Shown here: one piece after another, positions 30,025-37,795 of the stretch | Position numbering within the stretch: position 1 is the stretch's first letter | Layout: each line of letters begins with the position of its first letter | From: Methylomonas sp. AM2-LC | GTDB lineage: Bacteria > Pseudomonadota > Gammaproteobacteria > Methylococcales > Methylomonadaceae | Length of the DNA stretch: 64,000 nucleotides | Direction of reading: 5' to 3' | Assembly: GCF_039904985.1 (NCBI RefSeq) | Contig: NZ_CP157005.1 | Location: 248,001-312,000 of the forward strand | Notes under the pieces: model-generated | Database searches by the model: none | The model's input: only the letters and a program-made list of their open reading frames with translations | What the model was told of the DNA's origin: nothing | Position numbers and translations under genes: made by a program

Positions 30025-30078
30025 TAATTTGTGAGATTTTGTCGAGTTCTTACCTTCAATTATGAGATTTCTTACTGA
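30025..30078. repeat. 54-bp dispersed repeat, copy 1 (other copy 39286-39338)
   Basis: Contains TAATTTGTGAGATTT, then TTCTTACCTT, then AATTATGAGATTT. The copy at 39286 has the same order and spacing with a handful of differences. Each lies just after a short accessory gene. Confidence 0.5.
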
Positions 30079-30286
30079 ATTCAAATTCTCATAATTTCTA
30101 CAACTCATTGACAAATCTGGTTCCGGATTTGTCGCTAATTATGAAAACCGACAGTCGGTATACGGATCTTAAATTTATTAAATGCCTTGCCAGTTGATCA
30201 TGCTGGCAGGCATAGACTGATTACGATCCATCTAATCAATGGGTAAAGCTAGTTAGGGTTCATACAAATTCAAAATCGGAGACTCT
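30079..30286 (+). repeat. Intergenic region with structured repeat, copy 2
   Basis: Contains the hairpin GACAAATC/GATTTGTC (30110-30133) and, at 30151-30213, the second copy of the structured repeat. Its stem (30182-30213) keeps the bulged T and 9-base loop of copy 1, with paired substitutions. It lies just upstream of the frameshifted HEAT-type gene. Confidence 0.55.
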
Positions 30287-30738
30287 ATGCCACATTTCAA
30301 AGAGACGCCTGCCAATATTAATGAATTGGTCAAAAATGCCAATCGCAAAGACTGCTGGGAAACACGCTTAATTGCTTTGAATGAACTGAAAAAATATGAT
30401 TGCCAACAGTCGCGTGATGTAATTAAAAGGCTCGCACTACATGACAAGGTATACAAAGTCAAAGAAGAAGCATTTCGTGCTGCCCAAGAATTGGCATAAC
30501 TAAGAATGGAAATTCGATTCCATTAGGGAAAAAAGATATAGGTTTCAAGCAGGCAAATTTCACTAAAATCTTCCAAAGAATCAAGCGCGATAAGAATATG
30601 GAAGAATTGGATCTTGCAGAATTCAAAGCTGTCTTTCAAATCCTTAATCCAGAAATGCTTGATGTCCTGTCTTTTGAGAAAGGCAATAAACTTGATGATT
30701 GGATTGAAACTGCATTTAAAGGGCTGCCCAAGAGATAG
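30287..30738 (+). pseudogene. HEAT-repeat-like protein, broken by a single-base frameshift
   Basis: The first 70 codons encode M-P-H-F-K-E-T-P-A-N-I-N-E-L-V-K, ending at a TAA at 30497. The middle L-I-A-L-N-E-L-K-K-Y-D and V-K-E-E-A-F-R-A-A-Q-E-L look like one HEAT-type helical hairpin. Restoring one G in the run at about 30491-30495 continues the frame as G-I-T-K-N-G-N-S-I-P-L-G-K-K-D-I-G-F and on to a TAG at 30736, giving about 150 residues. The sense of the downstream frame makes a recent frameshift, or a sequencing error, likely. Function unknown. Confidence 0.65.
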
Positions 30739-31133
30739 CTATGTAGATACGCACTGCAAACCCTTTGCAATTCGTTCGTTTGATCAACTCTAAAATCTCT
30801 GTTAGTATTTCATCATGACTAACGTGTTCCTAACTCTGCTGGCTATTATTACCACCATTTCACCAATGGTGGGTTAGACCTAACCCTGTAGTGCCAAGGG
30901 ATTGTAGATGAGGCCTGATCTCTGGCAATTGCTGGTTGCATGAAAATGTCTCCTATTTTTGGACGTATGGGTAAGGTTTTTAATCAAAGACTGAAATAGC
31001 TAATCGATTGATCGTGCAGGCAGATGTTGATTGCACATTATGACAAGTGTATTGTATTATTGTTTTTAAAGTCAACACGCCTAAATACCTGAACCACACA
31101 ATGAAGTGTTCCAATTCATAGGACCCGGAAACA
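30739..31133. other. Intergenic region before the HigB-like gene
   Basis: No gene supported. It has a hairpin CCACCATT/AATGGTGG (30852-30872) and the nearby palindrome GGGTTAG/CTAACCC (about 30871-30886), possibly a terminator for the HEAT-type gene. The region near 31035-31075 is AT-rich and probably holds the toxin-antitoxin promoter. Confidence 0.4.
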
Positions 31134-31469
31134 TTGGAGCTAGCATTTACCGACAAGAATTTTCGAGATTTGTGCCTAAATGAATTCCTTGCAATACAGG
31201 TGCTAGGAGCGCCGCTTGCTGGAAAATTAAAAAGGCGTTTAGCTGACCTAGCTGCCGCAACATTCGTATCAGATTTATTCGCACTACCGGGAAGACCACG
31301 TGAGCTAATGAATAATCGATCAGGTGATATGGTGATAGATCTCATCAATGGGCAGCAGCTTGTCTTCCAAAACGGCCATATTAAAGTAGGTTTCTTGCAA
31401 TCTGGCTCTGTCGATTGGACGCGCGTTAGGCGAGTCAAAATACTAGGCTTGGAAAACGGTCATGATTGA
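31134..31469 (+). CDS. RelE/HigB-type toxin
   Basis: 111 residues starting at TTG, with AGGACCCGGA upstream. F-R-D-L-C-L-N-E-F near the N-terminus, L-A-A-A-T-F-V-S-D-L-F-A-L-P-G-R-P-R-E-L in the middle, and G-D-M-V-I-D-L-I-N-G-Q-Q-L-V-F-Q-N then V-D-W-T-R-V-R-R-V-K-I at the end. This is the compact fold of killer proteins of the HigB group, ribosome-dependent or free mRNA interferases. Its 3' end overlaps the downstream antitoxin-protease gene by 8 bp, the expected toxin-first HigBA order. Confidence 0.65.
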   Translation: MELAFTDKNFRDLCLNEFLAIQVLGAPLAGKLKRRLADLAAATFVSDLFALPGRPRELMNNRSGDMVIDLINGQQLVFQNGHIKVGFLQSGSVDWTRVRRVKILGLENGHD

Positions 31470-32535
31470 ATTAGCCAATTTTCTTCCGGACTGGGCATCT
31501 CCTCCTGGTGCGACAATTAGCGACATACTTGAGGAACGTGGACAGTCTATTGCTGAATTTGCACAGGCTATGGGGGATTCTGTTGATGATGCGCATAAAT
31601 TGCTGAAAGGTTATACACATATTACCGATGACGTTGCCGATCATCTTGCCAAAGTATTTGGCATTTCTGCTGGGTTCTGGATATCTCGCGAATCTCAATT
31701 CAGAGATGCCCTGGAGCGGTTAGCAAAGAACGAAGAATGGCTCAAGGAATTGCCGGTCAACGATTTAATCAAATTCAAGTGGATACGGAACACCAGTAAC
31801 ACAGCTGATAAAATAGCTGCATGCCTTGATTTTTTTGGAGTGTCCGCAGTTTCAGATTGGCACAGACGCTACGAAGGTGCAGCAAGACTGGCGGCCTTTA
31901 GAACCTCCAAAACCTTTTGTTCTGCTGAGGGCGCGGTATTAGCGTGGCTGAGAAAAGGAGAGATAGACAGTGCAACTATGGACTGTAGAGAATGGAGTCT
32001 GGAAGAGTTTCGTTCTACACTACCAAAAATTCGCGCACTAACACGTAAAAAAGACCCTTCAGTTTTCATCCCTGAATTGCAAAAGCTATGTTCAGAATGT
32101 GGCGTGGCTGTTGTAATTGCAAGAGCACCATCTGGTTGTAGGGCAAGCGGGGCTACTCGCTTCCTTTCAAACAACAAAGCTCTTTTGATGCTTAGTTTCC
32201 GATATCTCTCAGATGATCACTTTTGGTTCACATTTTTTCATGAGGCCGGTCACCTTATTCTCCACAATACGAAAGAGCTTTTTCTCGAAGGTGGCGATTT
32301 TTGTTCTGGTAAAGAGGAGCAAGAGGCAAACGATTTCGCATCTAACCAACTTATAACGCCAGAGCACAGGAGTGAGATGAGATCACTGCCAGTAGACGGA
32401 CGTGCAGTAATGCGCTTCGCAAGAAAAATTGGCGTTTCACCGGGCATCGTCATAGGTCAACAGCAATATTTGGGTAACTTTACTCAAAGGCAGCTTAACA
32501 ATCTGAAAGTGAGATACACTTGGGCCGAGGAATAA
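31462..32535 (+). CDS. HigA-type HTH antitoxin fused to an ImmA/IrrE metalloprotease
   Basis: 357 residues. Residues 14-75 form an Xre/HigA HTH: I-S-D-I-L-E-E-R-G-Q-S-I-A-E-F-A-Q-A-M-G, then I-T-D-D-V-A-D-H-L-A-K-V-F-G. The C-terminal half carries the zinc motif F-F-H-E-A-G-H-L-I-L-H (His260, Glu261, His264) and E-E-Q-E-A-N-D-F-A. This is the ImmA/IrrE family that cleaves repressors in mobile elements and stress responses. Linked to a HigB-like toxin, it probably both neutralises the toxin and represses the operon, with the protease part sensing a signal. The last point is inference. Confidence 0.85.
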   Translation: MIELANFLPDWASPPGATISDILEERGQSIAEFAQAMGDSVDDAHKLLKGYTHITDDVADHLAKVFGISAGFWISRESQFRDALERLAKNEEWLKELPVNDLIKFKWIRNTSNTADKIAACLDFFGVSAVSDWHRRYEGAARLAAFRTSKTFCSAEGAVLAWLRKGEIDSATMDCREWSLEEFRSTLPKIRALTRKKDPSVFIPELQKLCSECGVAVVIARAPSGCRASGATRFLSNNKALLMLSFRYLSDDHFWFTFFHEAGHLILHNTKELFLEGGDFCSGKEEQEANDFASNQLITPEHRSEMRSLPVDGRAVMRFARKIGVSPGIVIGQQQYLGNFTQRQLNNLKVRYTWAEE

Positions 32536-32678
32536 GTGGCGTTAAAAGCTTCTGAAACGAGAAAATCTACATGGTAATGATAGTTACAAAGAACTTTCTC
32601 ATGCTAAATAAGCGCTTTGGCAAGCCATATCAACTTTACAAAAAGTGGGGGTAGCCGTGTATTATTTGATTGCGCTGC

Positions 32679-33500
32679 TCAATAAACTGATCTCTCAACA
32701 AAAACCTCACTAGTCCTATTAGTAATCCATTGCTGAATTGCCGTCTTAACCTGAGTAGTTACCCCATAACTGCTTTGAATGTTATGACTATAGCCAAGAA
32801 CCGATATTTCTCGACCTAGATCCACTCCTGAAATTTTGCAAATTTTACCCGTATATGCATAACCCGTCACACCAGTACTCGTCCGCCTAGGCAATGTCCA
32901 GTCTGGAACTGCCTTTCTTTTGAGTGTGCATTCTGCAATCATTTGTAAGTTTTCAATAACTGACTGGCCGTTTAGCACTATAACTTCAATAGATGATTCG
33001 CGTAACAACAATCCAAGGGCGTCTCCCTCTGAATTTAACAATGTTGCTTTCTGTGTAGAAGTCAATTCCCCCCATTTACAAGCTGTAGCGTAGGGAACCA
33101 GATCTAGGTGGCACGCTTCTGAGAATATTCCATAGTATGAAACGCTTGTTCCAATAATCAGTCTGTCTAGTGCTCGAAACCAGCCATCATAAGGATTGCC
33201 GTAAAAATAATTGTTGCATGAATCAAGGATACGATGGAGGTGATCATCTGTTGCATCAGACCATGTATTGAGTCCTAGAGACCTTAAGGTATGAAAACGA
33301 CGATCATGTCCGTCCAATTCAATTCCTGACAAATCTACGAATTCCCGGTTGCTTGGATTTAAGCCAAGTGTAGCAATTTTAGATTGCGATAGATTGCCAA
33401 AGGAGATCACAGGAGCAGCCCAAGGTATTACACCTAATTCACTTAGCGATGGGTTTTCCAAACGATTAACCATCGTTGCTAGTATATCCAATGTACTCAT
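32679..33500 (-). CDS. Unknown protein, possibly of the uracil-DNA-glycosylase fold
   Basis: 273 residues from ATG 33500, which has AGGAGAG 8 bases upstream. A start 16 codons earlier lacks one. The early motif I-A-T-L-G-L-N-P-S-N resembles UDG motif 1 (G-x-N-P-S). A central A-C-H-L-D-L-V-P-Y-A-T and late L-G-Y-S-H-N-I-Q-S-S-Y-G could stand for the other UDG motifs, but the catalytic residues are not clear, so treat this as a hint. It lies next to DUF4031, HTH, aGPT-like and TS-like genes, a plausible nucleotide/base-modification context. Confidence 0.45.
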   Translation of the reverse strand: MSTLDILATMVNRLENPSLSELGVIPWAAPVISFGNLSQSKIATLGLNPSNREFVDLSGIELDGHDRRFHTLRSLGLNTWSDATDDHLHRILDSCNNYFYGNPYDGWFRALDRLIIGTSVSYYGIFSEACHLDLVPYATACKWGELTSTQKATLLNSEGDALGLLLRESSIEVIVLNGQSVIENLQMIAECTLKRKAVPDWTLPRRTSTGVTGYAYTGKICKISGVDLGREISVLGYSHNIQSSYGVTTQVKTAIQQWITNRTSEVFVERSVY

Positions 33501-33640
33501 GTTTTCTCTCCTACTTTTGAACTCTTTATGGCTGGCAATTAAATACAATTATGACAATTCAAGTTGCTACTTATCCGCACCTACAGTATAGCTAGCATTA
33601 GTATCTAAGTAACTTTTTAAACTATTCTTTGCCCGAACTA

Positions 33641-33940
33641 CTAAAACAACGAAAGCTGTTCAGGTAAAATTAACTTAGACTTCGTCAACTCGGCTTTTAG
33701 CTTACGAGCACAAGTAATGACCTGAATTCTGTTACCTTCAATCGCCCCTAACTTCAAGGCGCGTGCTCGAACTTCCATTGTGATATCGTAATGTGGGTAA
33801 GACGCTGTACGTTGAAACCAAATCTGCTTCATTCCTAGTTTTTTTGCAAATTCATGCAATTCCTCAGTAGAGTCTGCCACCAAGTGACACCACTGACGTC
33901 CTCTCCATACAACCTGTACGTTATCAACATAGACAGCCAC
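33641..33940 (-). CDS. DUF4031 protein
   Basis: 99 residues. M-A-V-Y-V-D-N-V, W-C-H-L-V-A-D-S-T-E-E-L-H-E-F-A-K-K-L-G, W-F-Q-R and P-H-Y-D-I-T match the DUF4031 family of small proteins of unknown function. It is transcribed away from the HTH gene with only 43 bp between them, so both share a control region that carries TATGCAAA repeats. Confidence 0.75.
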   Translation of the reverse strand: MAVYVDNVQVVWRGRQWCHLVADSTEELHEFAKKLGMKQIWFQRTASYPHYDITMEVRARALKLGAIEGNRIQVITCARKLKAELTKSKLILPEQLSLF

Positions 33941-33955
33941 AGAAATATTCCACGA

Positions 33956-33983
33956 TATGCAAATTTGTTATATATTATGCAAA
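33956..33983. promoter_or_regulatory. Two TATGCAAA repeats in the shared control region
   Basis: TATGCAAA occurs at 33956-33963 and 33976-33983, 20 bp apart (about two helical turns). The second copy touches the ATG of the HTH gene. Bound by that HTH protein they would give autorepression and control of the DUF4031 gene. This is a prediction. Confidence 0.45.
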
Positions 33984-34328
33984 ATGTCGAAAAAGTTCAA
34001 GTCGAAAAGCGAGATAAAGAAATTAGCCGTCAAACTTAAGGAGCGGAGAACTATGCTCGGCATGACGCTTAAGGATATTGAAGCATCACAAAAAATAAAC
34101 TGTGGACAATTATCACGCTTTGAAGCTGGAGATTTCAAAACAAACTCCAAAAATTTGCAAAAATTATGTAATTTTTTGCAAATTTTTAAGCAGCCAATCG
34201 TATCCCAAAAAAGCGATCTTGGTATGAGATTGGAACATTTTGCTGCCCGTTCACCGCAACATTGTGCTGCGGCAGAAGAAATACTTAGCGCATTAGAACG
34301 GTTATGTCAGCCAGAAAAAAGCATGTAA
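33984..34328 (+). CDS. Xre-type HTH transcriptional regulator
   Basis: 114 residues from ATG 33984. HTH at about 15-70: K-L-A-V-K-L-K-E-R-R-T-M-L-G-M-T-L-K-D-I-E and I-N-C-G-Q-L-S-R-F-E-A-G-D-F. Within the coding region, 34149-34187 forms a long AT-rich near-palindrome with TTTGCAAA cores resembling the promoter repeats. The 3' end overlaps the converging aGPT-like gene by 22 bp. Likely repressor of the neighbouring modification locus or of itself. Confidence 0.75.
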   Translation: MSKKFKSKSEIKKLAVKLKERRTMLGMTLKDIEASQKINCGQLSRFEAGDFKTNSKNLQKLCNFLQIFKQPIVSQKSDLGMRLEHFAARSPQHCAAAEEILSALERLCQPEKSM

Positions 34329-35245
34329 TGACTCCGATTTTTCTGCCAGTTACATAGCGAGTCTTCGATAACCTGCATGTCTACATTCAAATATTTAGCC
34401 AGTATAGCTAGCCTAGTTTCCATGGTCTTCAGCGAAAGATTACTAGTCATATTGCCTTGAAGAATCAATCTTGCACCAGAAATAGGTCCCGTGGCACCAG
34501 CTAGATAAGCTGAACCTGGTTGAATTTGCGCCAATTCCATTTTTTTTAGCATGGTTAAATAGTCAAACTTAGCCGTTCGCCCGAATGATACAACTTTTTT
34601 CATTGAATTATAGAGCCAGTCAAATGCCTGCTCAGGGTTGTTTTGGCATTGCTGCAAAGAGTGATTGATAAGTTGCTGGTGCCCCCCAAATGCCATGATC
34701 CAGTCCACATAACTTAGTACTGCTGATCCCGTCCCAGTCGGCTTGTAGGCATCCATGCTTTGGTATTTACGGTGATTGCCAAACCCTCGGTTCTTACCTC
34801 GCAACAACTTTACTTGATTTAGCCCCAGCCAATTACGAAAGAGTTGAGGGTTCACAACTATCTCTGCCCATGTCCAATGAGGATGCCCCCCAAGTTTGCC
34901 ATAAACTTCTTTGACGAATCGCCACTCAGATTTACGATGCTTACCAAAATGAATAAACAAAAAGACCAGCCAACACGCCTCATCAAAATTGCCAGCAGTT
35001 TTATGTATCAGTGCTGCTCTAATCGGGTCAAACAATGTACTATTCGGATTAGCTCGATCAGCACGTAATGGTTTTTTAGCTATTTTGGAAACGTAGTTGA
35101 CTCGCCTTGTACTGTCTATAATTTGTTTTACTAAAACTGTTTTATGTTGATGATTATGAATACCGGGCAGCGGAAATTGTTCGGCTTCGTAACGAGTTAA
35201 TAAGTCGCTCAATTGTTGCATATTTGTGGAATCATGCCGACTCAT
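34307..35245 (-). CDS. aGPT-pyrophosphorylase-like protein (clade 3 type), putative base hypermodification enzyme
   Basis: 312 residues. The signature stretches are L-F-D-P-I-R-A-A-L-I-H, A-C-W-L-V-F-L-F-I-H-F-G-K-H, R-G-F-G-N-H-R-K-Y, P-T-G-T-G-S-A-V-L-S-Y-V-D-W and C-N-W-Q-K. From memory these match the alpha-glutamyl/putrescinyl-thymine pyrophosphorylase clade 3 family, described from genome context of phage thymine hypermodification. The gene begins inside the stop of the upstream TS-like gene (ATGA overlap), so the two are translationally coupled. In phages, related enzymes act on hydroxymethyl pyrimidine made by a TS-like enzyme. Here it is chromosomal, and its substrate and role are unknown. 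Confidence 0.65.
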   Translation of the reverse strand: MSRHDSTNMQQLSDLLTRYEAEQFPLPGIHNHQHKTVLVKQIIDSTRRVNYVSKIAKKPLRADRANPNSTLFDPIRAALIHKTAGNFDEACWLVFLFIHFGKHRKSEWRFVKEVYGKLGGHPHWTWAEIVVNPQLFRNWLGLNQVKLLRGKNRGFGNHRKYQSMDAYKPTGTGSAVLSYVDWIMAFGGHQQLINHSLQQCQNNPEQAFDWLYNSMKKVVSFGRTAKFDYLTMLKKMELAQIQPGSAYLAGATGPISGARLILQGNMTSNLSLKTMETRLAILAKYLNVDMQVIEDSLCNWQKNRSHYMLFSG

Positions 35246-36243
35246 CTACCATCTCCCAGTGGATTTAACGAATCCAGTTTCGCATCTATAAACATGTGAT
35301 AGACCTTACTTGACACTTGTGTTTTAATTTCCTGACAAGCAGTGAACATGTCCGCTTTATGATTTTGAGAAGCTTTCCATTTCTGAAAAACTACTAGAAG
35401 TCTACAAATATCAACCCAGAAAGGGGATAATTTGATGCTAGATAAATCTATTTCCATATTGGTTCTTACCTGCTCTTCTATATTACGTACAACTTTTATA
35501 GCTTCCCAAGGATCCTCTATAGGCATTGGATCCATTGCGATAGGTGATTGCCATCCTTCACTTAGATATGTCTTTGCTTTTTCGTGATTATCTTCATAGA
35601 GATGTAAACTACAAACAGAATGTTTATATATTCCAATATCGATACCAATTGAGCGTGCGATAATTTCCTGTAACATAGTGAATGTAAAAACATCATGAGG
35701 CAATCCAATAAATGCATCATTTGATCTCATATTAGCCATCAAATTTAATTTATTATCACGAATAATAAATTGAAGAGTGCATGTACATGGTATAGATTTG
35801 AAGTTGATTGAAAGATCACTAGCGTCAAATAGCTGAATTACAGCCTGACGGGTGGTCGGTTTCTTTCTTAGCAATGTAATTATGTTCTGGATTTGATTGT
35901 TTCCATTATGTCCAAATAAACGTTCACCATATCCACTTCTAACTGAAACACCATCATCTGATTCTTTTGTATAGCGACCTGGAAGATAGTATTCCATAAA
36001 TTCCAAGTTATTTTTTTTGGACAAATACCAAAATAACTCCCCTAGCGCAGTGAATATTTTTCCTTTACTTTCACTTCTACTAAGTCTTGCTCTTGGGTTA
36101 TTCAATACCAGCATTGCCCCAAATATTTCTGTAAAGTTTCCTCGACTTGCATTAATAATTTTCCGATTATCAAGTAATTGTTTAAATACATCCGTGAGTA
36201 AATCATCAAGTGTATCTGCTTCAAAATAAATGCCTTTATGCAT
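35242..36243 (-). CDS. Thymidylate-synthase-like enzyme with Asn-to-Asp change (dCMP-specific type predicted)
   Basis: 333 residues of the ThyA superfamily. Spacing of catalytic residues equals that of E. coli ThyA: Cys153 (I-P-C-T-C-T-L-Q-F), Arg173, then His214 and Tyr216 (S-L-H-L-Y). Glu69 in E-L-F-W-Y-L is also conserved. The residue equivalent to Asn177 is Asp184 (G-L-P-H-D-V). That change separates dCMP hydroxymethylases from dUMP-methylating ThyA, so a cytosine nucleotide substrate is predicted. The Cys-neighbour His is replaced by Thr. A good SD (AAGGAG) precedes it. First gene of a two-gene operon with the aGPT-like gene. Confidence 0.75.
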   Translation of the reverse strand: MHKGIYFEADTLDDLLTDVFKQLLDNRKIINASRGNFTEIFGAMLVLNNPRARLSRSESKGKIFTALGELFWYLSKKNNLEFMEYYLPGRYTKESDDGVSVRSGYGERLFGHNGNNQIQNIITLLRKKPTTRQAVIQLFDASDLSINFKSIPCTCTLQFIIRDNKLNLMANMRSNDAFIGLPHDVFTFTMLQEIIARSIGIDIGIYKHSVCSLHLYEDNHEKAKTYLSEGWQSPIAMDPMPIEDPWEAIKVVRNIEEQVRTNMEIDLSSIKLSPFWVDICRLLVVFQKWKASQNHKADMFTACQEIKTQVSSKVYHMFIDAKLDSLNPLGDGR

Positions 36244-36538
36244 ATGGAGTCATCTCCTTGTTAATCCCTGCAAAAATAATTTTTACAAATCAGCATTTTT
36301 TTTTATTTAGATCAGATTTATAGCTATGCCAGTCTGTTAAAAATTGTAAGGTAAGAGAAAAGTAATTGTTTCTAATTAGGTTATGGCATTTTCCTTTAAG
36401 GTATATTGATTACGACAAATTTTAGTTATAATGTAAAATAACTGCCATTATATGCTGCTTAAGCACGAATTATATCTTTATAATGAAGTCAACATCCCTA
36501 GTGTATGAAAATTAATAGTGCGGGTCAATTTATACACT
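36244..36538. other. Upstream region of the TS-like operon
   Basis: Nearly 300 bp of AT-rich sequence without a gene. It should contain the promoter of the TS-like/aGPT-like operon. I see no firm motif. The left end of a RAYT-associated repeat begins at 36539. Confidence 0.4.
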
Positions 36539-36616
36539 AAAAGGGTCGGGTTGCTTTATGTTATGCTACTAACACACAATAAATTGTCGGTAAACCCAAA
36601 TACCTTCACCCCCTAG

Positions 36617-36766
36617 AATTGATGTACACCATATATCTCTGCACATTATTCAAGGCGGTAATAACCGTCAACCAGTATTTTTCTATGAGGAAGATTGCCC
36701 TGTTTATCTGGAGTTTTTGCGAAAACTAATTTCAGTGTATAAAATGCTACATTGTCAAATATCAAT
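36617..36766 (+). pseudogene. N-terminal RAYT transposase remnant
   Basis: Reads R-I-D-V-H-H-I and I-I-Q-G-G-N-N-R-Q-P-V-F-F-Y-E-E-D, closely matching the first 40 residues of the intact RAYT at 41115-41819 (I-I-Q-R-G-N-N-R-Q-P-V-F-F-H-E-D-D). The start codon is lost, and the sequence stops being similar before the next gene. Confidence 0.75.
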
Positions 36767-36784
36767 TCATCAGGAGTATTGACT

Positions 36785-37012
36785 ATGATACCAGACCAAC
36801 TGATTGAAGAAATTAAACTAATACCTGAAGATAGACTTGCGGAAATTTACGATCTTATCCATTTTTTCCGCTTAGGATTGAAACAGGAATCCACAGTAAA
36901 ACCCATAAATTTAGAACGTCCTATTGGCTTGGCCAAAGGTAGTTTCCAAGTACCCGCTTCATTCTTTGAACCGTTGCCAACTGATTTACTTGACGCTTTT
37001 GAAGGTCATTAA
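36785..37012 (+). CDS. DUF2281/VapB-type antitoxin
   Basis: 75 residues from ATG 36785 (SD AGGAG). P-D-Q-L-I-E-E-I-K-L-I-P-E-D-R-L-A-E-I-Y-D-L-I-H-F-F is the DUF2281 pattern (from memory). The C-terminal region G-L-A-K-G-S-F-Q-V-P is typical of toxin-wrapping antitoxin tails. A start 11 codons earlier lacks a ribosome-binding site. Its stop overlaps or abuts the start of the PIN-domain reading frame, but that toxin is broken by two nonsense codons. Confidence 0.7.
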   Translation: MIPDQLIEEIKLIPEDRLAEIYDLIHFFRLGLKQESTVKPINLERPIGLAKGSFQVPASFFEPLPTDLLDAFEGH

Positions 37013-37399
37013 ATGCAAATTCTTTTGGATACCTGTGCATTTTTATAGATAACAACCGATGCAGAAGAATTAAGTGAAAAGGCCAAGACATTATTTCGTA
37101 CCCCTGAGAATCAGGTTTATTTAAGTTCTGTATCAGTATGGTAAATAATTGTTAAAAACATGCTTGGCAAATTGCCGCTACCTGAAAATCCAACAATTTT
37201 TATCAGACATCAGTGCCAGATTCACCAAATTGAATTGATTTCATTAGACGAATTGGCAGTATATCAACTACCGATATTGCCTAACATACTTAGAGATCCA
37301 CTTGACAGAATTTTAATTTGTCAGGCATTGCAAAAACAGCTTACCATTCTGACATCAGATGAAATGATCACACAATATCAAGTTGACACAATCTGGTAA
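37013..37399 (+). pseudogene. PIN-domain VapC-type toxin, inactivated by two in-frame stops
   Basis: Begins M-Q-I-L-L-D-T-C-A-F-L, the PIN-domain opening, then a TAG at 37046-37048 (expected Trp). It continues in frame as I-T-T-D-A-E-E-L-S, meets a TAA at 37142-37144 after S-V-S-V-W (expected Glu), then resumes I-I-V-K and reads on through L-R-D-P-L-D-R-I-L-I-C-Q-A-L (PIN acidic motif) to I-W-stop at 37399. Both changes are single-base nonsense substitutions. The antitoxin gene is intact. Confidence 0.85.
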
Positions 37400-37449
37400 T
37401 AAGAAACTGACTAAAGCTTCCAGGTAAAAAATAAACCTGACCCCTTTTT

Positions 37450-37795
37450 GGGGCCCTTTTTGAATTGACTAGGGTGATATTTGAATATAAGATACTGAGC
37501 AATGATGTTTGATGAACAATTGCTTTCATATTACCAATTTTCCGGTTAAATAATACACAGAAAACTATGTGAAATGCTGCACTAAACTCATAAATGTTAT
37601 GGGCATGAATGTAGCTGCCATTGCCTATTGGTGAACGAATCCTTATGGCCACCCAGTTTTCACGAGAAACGCATCGCGTAACATAATAAGTAGTGAATAT
37701 TGTTAGTTTGGTAAATATTGGATTGTGAAAAATTATTAGTTTTATGAGTTAAACCATTTCTTACTAAGGTGCATTTTATCCACGAGGATACCGCC
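37450..37795. other. Intergenic region between unit 1 and the protease-like gene
   Basis: No supported gene. AT-rich, probably holds the promoter of the 37796 gene. Confidence 0.35.

Larger units (their letters stand above)
36539..37449 (+). mobile_element. RAYT-repeat-bounded unit 1 (carries VapBC-like pair)
   Basis: Left end AAAAGGGTCGGGTTGCTTTA at 36539 followed by TATGCTAC; right end AACCTGACCCCTTTTT at about 37434-37449, inverted relative to the left. Inside are a RAYT fragment and a vapB/vapC pair. The same left-right pair of ends bounds units at 38600, 39357 and 41053. Confidence 0.5.
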
